From Watersipora subatra (taxonomy: Eukaryota; Bryozoa; Gymnolaemata; Cheilostomatida; Watersiporidae): a stretch of 64,000 bases of DNA. Position 1 is the stretch's first letter. The number at the start of each line of letters is the position of its first letter. This document shows, piece by piece, positions 57,001 to 64,000 of the stretch. The position numbers and the translations under genes are program-made. The stretch covers positions 47,463,772 to 47,527,771 of the forward strand of contig NC_088714.1 of the NCBI RefSeq assembly GCF_963576615.1, in the 5' to 3' direction. The notes under the pieces are model-generated. The model was given only the letters and a program-made list of their open reading frames with translations, was not told where the DNA came from and made no database searches.

Positions 57001-60000
57001 TACATTAAAGATGTAGTTGCGTCAAATTTAAGTTGATCTTAAAAGAAAGCTTTTTTTTCTCTATCAGTTGATATGTTGTTTGTTGTGTTACGCGATCGCA
57101 TTGCCAAGATATTTGAAGATTAAAACCGAAAAAATCTGATCGCCGTAAAAACGCTCAGGCCACCAAAACGTGCCCAGACTTGCCCAAAATGGTGTCACAC
57201 GTTTGGCAACCTGTCTCTATCTCTCGTATTCACATCGGGTATTTGCGATAAAAGTCTAGTCTTACGCGGTTCTATTGGCATATATCTTATTTTGTATTTG
57301 CTCATGTTGGCTAGAATAAAATTTTAAATCCTGCTACAGATGCATTATTATGAATGTTTCAAAGGCCTCAAATAACGAAAATTGAAAATTTGTTCTACTC
57401 ACTTTCTCCAAATGTTGTGTAAACATTTGGGTACCGACTACCAATTCTACCGGTCTACGGTAATTCTGTCAAGTCACTTAATGTAGAACGCGGTCTTTGT
57501 ATCAGCACAGTTCTGCAGCTACCCATACAAACGATATACAGCCTCCCATAAGCCCCGCCCACATTATGTCGCCTATTACCTATTGCCTATGTACTAGTTT
57601 CTTACTAGTAGTATTCTTACCGAATACTAAATAAGTGAAATAAGCAAGCCACCTCTTTAAAAAGAATATAGACAGGGATAGAGTTTTAAGGATGAGAAGT
57701 CTGCTGCAAACTGGATTTGAACTCACATTCTCCAGTTCTGCGGACACCCATATACCATATCCGATTCACTACAATATTCTGCAAATCATGTTTTGCATTA
57801 TCTTCAACAATATTATTTTATTATATAATTTTTACAAGCAAAAATATTTTCATCTCGGTATAAAGCTTTTGTTAAAAATATTCATCAAGTTGTGGCCACT
57901 CACATGGTATTAGCTGATACAATAAGACAAATTCATCTACTGCAACAAACTCAAACAAAACATCATGGCTTATCCAGCACACATTCAAGTCTCGCTTTCT
58001 CCTTTATGGCAGTTTCCACACTGACAAAGCTGCTTCGGTTGGTGGGACGACATAAACATTCTGTAACCAGTAAAACAAGTAAATGTAAACAAAGTAGATG
58101 CAATAAATATGTCATTCATAGATATGTCATTCTAAAGCGTATCTATTGACAGCTTCCAAATTGGGAGTTAAATAGATTACGAGTGTAATTTTAAAAACGA
58201 ATAAACATTTAATAAAGGCACAAGTACGCCAAGCCAACGATTCGAAGCTTTGGTTCTGGAAATTAAAGATTTGCAATGATCAATCAATTTTACCCACTTC
58301 CTACGAGTGAAAATAATTTGTAATCATGACTCTAATTTACCAAAGAAAATTCGAAAAAAATATTATAGCTATGTAAAACGGCAGATAAGCTCTGAAACGA
58401 TGATTGGAGATAGCAAAGAATTATCATTTTATTAATTAGTATATGTATTTATGACTATAAAAAATTTTACATGTACTCAAGTATAGAAGACTCTAAGTTA
58501 ATTTACCTCCATTCTGTCTTCTTCTGCAGCAAAACGCTGCTGACGCCTGTCAGCTTTGGCCATAGGCTGTCTACTCTAATCTTTTACTAACAGTTGCTCA
58601 GATAACTCTGATTAGCGGTCGCTCAAACTTGAAGCCATTTTAAAACTATGTATAACTTAGTAATTGTTGAAACGCGTTGAATCAGTAATGAGTAATAAGA
58701 ATGAATTCTCTAATTAGGAGAATCTTCGAGATCACAGACAACGCGTTTTACGAGTGATAACATTTATTACAGCCTATATAAAAATTTCGCACGCATGATT
58801 GGCTAACGAATCGACCTCATATTTATTGCTCGTGGTTTCGTTTCAGATACCTTGCTTGTGACGTCACGAAATAGGCACCCGCTGGAACGTGAGCTTTTTA
58901 AAAGAGGGCCTCATTCAAACGCATATATCTCTGGACAGGGTTGGTCTACAAAGACAAAAATGGCATCAAATTGTAGCTGATGTTTTAGCCTTTTATGGGT
59001 CCTAATTTCATTAAATTGACTTTTTTGACGCAACTACATCTTTAAGGAGGTCAAAGTCTTTTCATGTTAGGCTTTAACTTTGAGTGACACCAAAGCCTAC
59101 ACTTACAGCTGGGAGTACTAATTAATCTCCTGAGGTTCTGTAGTCATGGAGTTGAATGATCAAACAAAATCACTAGTCAAAAATTTACCTTATCAACTCC
59201 AACGACTCACTTCGACTTTCTGATGAAACTTTCAATCAGTTAATCGTTTAAAAACACGACTGGAAACATAAAACCTTAGGTTTATGGCTTGCTATCTGTA
59301 TAATTCTTAAAACCGACTGACCTAGATACAAAATTATGATACTGAGAGTACATCCTTCAGATATTTCTCTGGCAATAGAATGCTATCTATTCAGTCACCA
59401 CGGCAACAACAACAAAACAGTTTCTGAAGACTGCAATTAAACACATGACCAACCTTGATTGGAGAAACCTTGAATATCCTGGGTGAGATTAATACTCTGG
59501 TTTTTACCTCCAGCAAACGTGAGGCCAATGAACCATTTGGTTACATACCTGCCTTCCCTGCAATAGTCAGCGCTCTGAGTTAGCATTCTAAATTAGTACC
59601 ATAGTATATATAACCTTATTATTGTGCAAAGCAACTAAAGTTAATAATAAACAGATTTTCATGTCATGATATCAATGCTTTCTACGAGACACATGCCAAC
59701 TTTGGCATTAAGTACATACCTTTCTACAGCTCCTATCATAACAGACAGAAACATGACAAATTTGAACACAATTTGGTGAAGAGAATTCACAGTTTACTGA
59801 GTATAACAAAACAACTTACTCAGGAGTGAGAGGACCAAAGGATTTAGGATAAACATGAGCTCTTGAAGCTCGAATCTCTAGAGCCTGTATAAGCATCCTG
59901 ATCTTTGACTCCACCAAGCCTTGCCTGCCAAGTCATAGCATGCATTTGTCAACTAACCAGTTCAAAAGAACATAAACCAAGTTTTGATGTGTATGTCTAG

Positions 60001-60316
60001 TATTCATAGACATACACAGCATATCGGGGTTCCTTTGTGAAAATTTCCTTCCAGCATAAGATGGGCTGATACGGAGAATACTACACGTGAGTGCCCATGG
60101 TGGTCAAAAAATTCAACTTTTATCACAGAACCATTTGAAAGATCTCAGACTAGAAAAATAATTAAAGGACTACAATAGTATTGCCAATAACTTAAACAAA
60201 GCGACAATAAGACAACGCAAGTAGAGAATATACAAACATTTTGTGAGAATCCAGCAACATACCATTTTATATAACTTTCTTCTGTGTCTGCTTTGGCTAT
60301 TAATATCACATAGTGC
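51071..60316 (-). CDS. PAPOLA: Canonical poly(A) polymerase, C-terminal part
   Basis: Eight exons with matching phases: 60316-60263, 59924-59820, 59557 (or 59548)-59454, 56776-56643, 55480-55319, 55162-55058, 54950-54885 and 51193-51071 (TAA). They encode HYVILIAKADTEE, WQGLVESKIRMLI, AHVYPKSFG, WFIGLTFAGG, LTQDIQGFSNQVYNQ and LDVKHVKRKSLP, the RNA-binding domain of nuclear poly(A) polymerase, which adds 3' poly(A) tails to mRNA. A Ser/Thr-rich tail follows, with a bipartite nuclear signal (KR...DAKKQR) and a C-terminus ALPVIQKAKQINLKLTSR resembling that of vertebrate PAP. The gene predates or parallels the vertebrate A/B/G split, so the symbol is only a family label. The nucleotidyltransferase exons are not visible in 60317-64000 and must lie further upstream. 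Introns hold transposons, but the frame is intact. Confidence 0.93.
52139..52227. mobile_element. Kolobok TIR fragment
   Basis: Right-end TIR of the AGGTTGACTTG family ending at TTAA (52228-52231), with a short inverted copy of its inner edge at 52139-52155. In the last intron of the poly(A) polymerase gene. Confidence 0.75.
53300..53440 (-). pseudogene. piggyBac transposase C-terminal Cys-rich domain
   Basis: The minus-strand frame includes STWCKYCDVGLCKGECFWIY, the W/C..C.VGLC...CF..YH cysteine-rich finger that ends piggyBac transposases and binds the TIRs. One expected His is Tyr. Only this finger remains; the catalytic core upstream is missing. Confidence 0.75.
53474..53722 (-). pseudogene. 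piggyBac transposase N-terminal exon
   Basis: An 82-aa ORF beginning MTTSKRTLCDYSNTAS, Ser/Thr- and Asp/Asn-rich, in the position of the acidic N-terminal region of piggyBac transposases. It ends about 35 nt before the sequence that gives the C-terminal Cys-rich finger, so roughly the whole catalytic part has been deleted. Confidence 0.5.
54239..54656. mobile_element. 418-bp MITE, CCCTAGRACACTTAT ends, TA site
   Basis: Inverted ends CCCTAGGACACTTAT / ATAAGTGTTCTAGGG between TA dinucleotides (54237-54238, 54657-54658); mariner-type size and target. Last intron of the poly(A) polymerase gene. Confidence 0.7.
54770..54841. repeat. (CT)n/(CCCT)n microsatellite
   Basis: Pure pyrimidine tract on the plus strand, purine on the transcribed-sense strand of the poly(A) polymerase gene, about 45 bp past the donor of the 54950-54885 exon. 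Confidence 0.95.
55851..55936. repeat. Twin 36-bp palindromes sharing one core
   Basis: 55851-55886 and 55901-55936 are each 36-bp palindromes built on the core AAGGTTTTATAAAACCTT but with different outer arms (GGACCTATT and TCTTTCTTT). The second is perfect; the first has one mismatch. Confidence 0.9.
57009..59041. mobile_element. 2.0-kb TTAA element in a poly(A) polymerase intron
   Basis: The ends AGATGTAGTTGCGTC / GACGCAACTACATCT are flanked by TTAA on both sides (57005-57008, 59042-59045). The AG start and TTAA target resemble the Kolobok family at 7727. It occupies most of the intron between the 59454 and 56776 splice sites. A short minus-strand exon-like ORF (58563-58507) lies inside. 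Confidence 0.75.
58507..58563 (-). CDS. Short candidate first exon inside the TTAA element
   Basis: ATG followed by AKADRRQQRFAAEEDRME and a GTAAAT donor. It is not part of the poly(A) polymerase, whose flanking exons join in phase without it. Further along the minus strand (about 58035-58010) a CQCGNC motif appears, reminiscent of the start of the P2X7 intracellular domain, but stops follow soon and the phases do not connect. It may be a decayed cargo gene of the element. Confidence 0.3.
59983..60020. repeat. Hairpin in poly(A) polymerase intron
   Basis: TGTGTATGTCTA(GTATTCA)TAGACATACACA: 12-bp stem with a 7-nt loop. Confidence 0.85.
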
Positions 60317-60423
60317 CTAAAACAGATAACAGTGTTGCTAGTATTATATTTTGGGATAGGCAAAGAAAAACATCGCCTCTAATAACGTAATAGTGACCCT
60401 ACTGATAGTGGTACAGTAGTGTC

Positions 60424-61720
60424 AGAAAGTTTTTGTCCGCCTGTTCAAATGAGTGTAATACTGCAATAAATTCAGCATAACTTGGAAAGATTTGGTAATG
60501 CATACATAAGACCACATATCAAAACAATCCTAATGGTCTGATGAATACAAATAACTTTTAAATTTGCTAAATATCTTTTACTGTACCAGCTGCTGCCTAA
60601 TCATTCACACTGCATACCAAAAAATAAGTCATCGCAAATTCTGTACAGTAAATACTGTTACAGTTTCCTCTTTAATTATGTTCTAAATTGAAAAGAAAAC
60701 ACTCTTGTACTGCTCTGGGGCGCTGAAAAGGGCGATTGGGGTTGTTTCACAGTTTAATATATTATCAGATAGCCTTTGCTGGCTATAACCATCCTGCAGC
60801 GTTTGGGCATGCTGTGAACAAGCCTCGCCAGCTCTTGAAGGTTGATAACATGAAACCAGCAACTGACAATGTTTTTCTTCAGCTCTCCTTTATTTCCTGA
60901 TGCCTTTTTTCTGCCAAAAGGTCTGTTAGTCTCTTCTACAGGTTCTCAATAAGGTTGACGTCAGGTGATTGGTGTGGCCATTCCGTTTTCTCAACATCGT
61001 TCTGACAGTATTCCTTCACTGTTTTTGCTCTGTGGCACGGTGCCTTATCGTCCTGAAACAGCCGATTTCCTTTTGGAGAAAAGACCGTTCAGAGGGAAGA
61101 TGTTTGTTGCTCAAGATTTCTTTGTAGGCAGCTGCATTCACAGTAACATCAATCAGATGTAGCCGTCTTGCAGCTGCAATGCAACCCAAGACCATCACGG
61201 ACGCTGGATGCTTGACAGCAGGTGAAAGGCACTCAGGTATAAATTCCTCACCCTGTCTTCTGCGCACAAAATTGTTTCCATGATGCTGTTGCAGAGTGAA
61301 TGTCGACTCATCGCTGAAGATCACTTGAGACTCCTGTTCCTCTGTCCAATCTTTGTGCGAGCGTGCCCAAGACAGCCGTAGCTTCCGCTGCCTCTCATTC
61401 ATTAGGAGTTTCTTGCAGGCTTTGCATCCACGGAGACCAGCATCCAAGAGCCACTTGTTTGACAGATGACCTTGCCATGTCAGCTCCACATGCCTGCTTG
61501 TAATCTGTCTTCAAATCCTTGCTTGTCAATCTTCAGTTTGCCAGGGACAGGCAAGCAAGTACGCAATCTTATCGGTCAGTTGTTTTTTTCGGACACCCTG
61601 ATTGTGGTAGATCTTTGGTGGTTTGATGCTGCTTCCACTTCTTTACCATATAATTTACTTTAGAGTATCTTTGTATTGCTATCTTTCTATTGCTCAGATT
61701 ATCCATAGTATGCAGGTGAA
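60424..61720 (-). pseudogene. Tc1-type transposase pseudogene with one TIR
   Basis: Minus-strand blocks in order: SGCPKKTTDR, LSWARSHKDWTEEQESQVIF, SDESTFTLQQHHGN, RRRQGEEFIPECLSPAVKHP and ASVMVLGCIAA. After a frameshift it continues KAPCHRAKTVKEYC and EWPHQSPDVNLIENL. This is a Tc1/mariner DD34E transposase with FSDES (first Asp), a D.APCH block where Lys replaces the usual Asn, and SPD.N.IEN (third residue). Frameshifts and stops inactivate it. A TIR-like end CAGAAAGTTTTTGTCCGCC lies at 60424; the opposite end is not found. Confidence 0.85.
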
Positions 61721-62163
61721 TGATGATGTCGTTGACACTTTTCCTATCAATGGTTGATGTTGACGTGGGAGTGACTTCCGGAATCTCTAGCTGTTCCTCT
61801 TATAGTGAGCAAGACTGAAACTCTGCTGCACATGCTGTCCAAAAGCCTCTCGGTCGTTGTAATAATAATTCACTTGAAATTGAAAATGTTGTATTTTATT
61901 TGAAAATGAGTTAATGCGCACTGATTGACATTGATTGGTTTAAAATTGATTATTGTTCTCTGATTGACACTAATTTCATCACTGATAGTGGCAACAAGAT
62001 CTACAGAAAATTTCCTCTTAAATGATGCATGATTTGTCAGGGTTTAACCCTACTGCATGACTACCACAACAAATTTCCCTAAAATGGCCAGCGAGGTTTG
62101 AGGCAGACAAAGACTTTCTGACATCACTGTGTATCTGAAGATAGGTAAAGAGTAACACTACTC
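61721..62163. other. Short intergenic/intronic stretch
   Basis: Nothing recognised between the Tc1 pseudogene and the last Kolobok MITE. Confidence 0.35.
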
Positions 62164-62167
62164 TTAA

Positions 62168-63074
62168 AGGTTGACTTGCAACAAAATTTCCATTACAGTT
62201 ATTTGGTATCAAAAGATTCACCATGTCTTACTCTGCTGTGTTGTACGTGCAAAACATGTGGAATTGTGATTACAAGCTCTTAAAAGCTCAAAAACGAACA
62301 GTTAATCACCGCCATCACGAAAAGGCCGTAGGTTGTAATCGATTTATTTCTCTGACGTAATCAAAGTTTAGTTATTGTTTTAACACGTGATGTTATCACG
62401 TGAATTAAAAGGCCAATAAAAGTCTCAATATAAAACGTTTCGTAGGGCTAGTTTATGACAGACACTTCGGGTTCTACCAAAAACCCGTGTAAAATATAGA
62501 TGCTCGCTACTGTACAGTTTTGTTTCGGCTTGGTCTAATAGTCTAGTCGTAATCTGATCATGTGACCAATACTTCCTGCCAAACAGCGCGAACAATTTCT
62601 GCAGCATTTTTCGACTATCATAGATAACCAACAGGCTCCTTATGTTTATCAGAGGATGATATGCACTCCTTCGAGCGAAGGTTAAAAGATTGAACAAATT
62701 TTCACGGTGTGTTTTGAGATATCAGTGCTCAAAATGACAGAATTACAATGATAATGAAATAGATGCTTAAGGACAATAGACATGGTTTTATTGAATGCGT
62801 GAAGTATATTTGTGAAAATATTTCGACAAATGAGGCTGCATGAAAGTGTAAACAGAAGCCATCTTGTTCAGCTACACCCCAGTTGAGCCGTTTTGCAAAG
62901 GGATTTTAATCTACAGCGTTTTCGTGATGGCTGCGATTAACTGTTCATTTTTGAGCTTTTAAGAGCTTGTAATCACATTTCCACATATTTTGCACCTACA
63001 ACACAGCAGAGTAAGACAATGTGAATCTTTTGATACCAAATAACTGTAATGTGAATTTTGTTGCAAGTAAACCT
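62168..63074. mobile_element. Kolobok MITE
   Basis: A 907-bp copy with AGGTTGACTTGCAAC TIRs; TTAA at 62164-62167 and a mutated TTAC at 63075-63078. Its interior matches the copies at 48667 and 14584. Confidence 0.88.
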
Positions 63075-63220
63075 TTACATAACTCGCTATAAATCTGCAT
63101 ATTTATAAGGTATACAACAATAATCTATCAAATGATACAAATATATATTCATGAAAAAGTGACATAACCGAACCCTACTTATATGACATGAAGAAACAAA
63201 ATATAACAACTTTAAAACAA

Positions 63221-63347
63221 CAGTATTTTCATCGTTTGCTCGGATAGCTACGTTCTGATTGTTGCTTTCGATGGAACGAACTTCTTCTAGTTGTTCAATA
63301 CGCTCCACAATATTTTCTGGCCTTAACTCTTCTTTTTCACTGCTCAA
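63221..63347 (-). CDS. Possible orphan exon (coiled-coil-like)
   Basis: After a TGACTAG that could serve as acceptor, the minus strand reads SSEKEELRPENIVERIEQLE, then EVRSIESNNQN before GTAGCT. It is charged and helical-looking and free of stops, but has no family signature and its codon phase cannot be tied to neighbours. It could be an exon of the upstream poly(A) polymerase region, of another gene, or chance. Confidence 0.3.
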
Positions 63348-63469
63348 CTAGTCAATACTGGCGTCCAAACAATGTTTAACAAAGCAAAAACCTTCACGCG
63401 CTGCATTTAACACTAATGCAACGCATAAAAGCTTTGCTCACAATAAATGTAACCTTTGGTCCAAAACTT

Positions 63470-63850
63470 ATGAACCGGTTTTTATATGCATGTCCTTTGA
63501 AGTATTAGGATCGCTTTAACCAAAAAATTATTATTAGCCTGAGACAGTTAGTGTTATTTCTATGGCGTTGCTTTCTAAGTTGCATCTACCATCGTAAATT
63601 CCAACCGTTTTCTATATATATACATGTACTTCGAAGTATCAAGACCGTGTTAAACAAGGAACTACTATTAGCCTGAGAACGTAATTATTTCTATGGTGTT
63701 GCTTTGAAAGTTCATCTACCATTGTAAATTTAAGCCATTTTTTCATACATGTAGGCTACTCTGAAGTAGAAAGACTGCGTTAAACGGAGAACTACTACTA
63801 GCCTGAGACCGTTATAGATTATTTCTATGGTGTTGCTTTCAAAGTTTTAA
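63470..63850. repeat. About 132-bp tandem repeat, 3 copies
   Basis: TTATTTCTATGG recurs at about 63554, 63685 and 63819, each with GAACTAC/AATTATTATTAGCCTGAGA before and GTTGCTTT after. Confidence 0.85.
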
Positions 63851-64000
63851 CAACAAAAAAAGTATTAGAAGAGTACAACAAGAGAATTAAGTGTTTTTGA
63901 TATAAATTATTCATTATTAATACGATTATGTGGACACGTTTGTAATGATCAGTTGATATTATGGGCTCGTAAAGATTAAATAATGTCCAATTGGCAGTCA

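Noticed and set aside
58507-58563. Extra coding exon of the poly(A) polymerase
   Set aside because: Exons 59454 and 56776 join directly in phase at the position expected from other poly(A) polymerases, and this piece lies inside a transposon.

Overview
The window is nuclear DNA of an invertebrate animal. It is AT-rich, its genes are split by GT/AG introns, and it is crowded with animal-type transposons (Kolobok, hAT, piggyBac, Tc1, pogo, LTR and non-LTR elements). A lophotrochozoan host is my guess from the TRIM and transposon content; the sequence does not prove it. There is no prokaryotic-style operon, CRISPR array or recognisable tRNA/rRNA gene.

Two host genes can be spliced with confidence, both on the minus strand. 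(1) A complete TRIM gene, 12449-22903, has seven exons whose phases all agree and sum to 1797 nt (598 aa): RING, B-box 1, B-box 2, coiled coil, then a beta-propeller-like C-terminus. A partial paralogue, two coiled-coil exons of identical length, lies at 424-1006. (2) The 3' part of a canonical poly(A) polymerase gene, 51071-60316, has eight in-phase exons covering the end of the RNA-binding domain, a bipartite nuclear localisation signal and the Ser/Thr-rich tail. Its catalytic exons are not seen in the window.

Most of the rest is mobile DNA. From left to right: an LTR retrotransposon with gag and protease but no RT or integrase (1377-4867); a pogo-like MITE (6066-6876); a 4.06-kb Kolobok transposon (7727-11782) with a THAP/Kolobok transposase on the plus strand and a convergent gene for a P2X7 intracellular ('ballast') domain protein on the minus strand; TRIM introns full of transposase and RT remnants; a piggyBac-like element (24593-25313); a 3.9-kb long-TIR element with CTCGAG-palindrome arrays (26549-30451); a three-level transposon nest (31828-33018); a long-TIR element holding a LINE RT pseudogene (33647-36037); a hAT with its transposase halves head to head (38052-40538); minisatellites; and a Tigger-like element hosting a Kolobok MITE (48271-50497). 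The poly(A) polymerase introns hold three further elements, and a Tc1 pseudogene and a last Kolobok MITE close the window.

The most notable system is the Kolobok element. The P2X7-domain gene lies inside its TIRs, faces the transposase, and has its C-terminal half in a 105-bp spacer that now sits backwards between two 49-bp inverted arms. Four short non-autonomous relatives with the same TIRs and TTAA sites show that the family has been mobilised. A second TTAA element, in the poly(A) polymerase intron, may hold a decayed relative of the same cargo.
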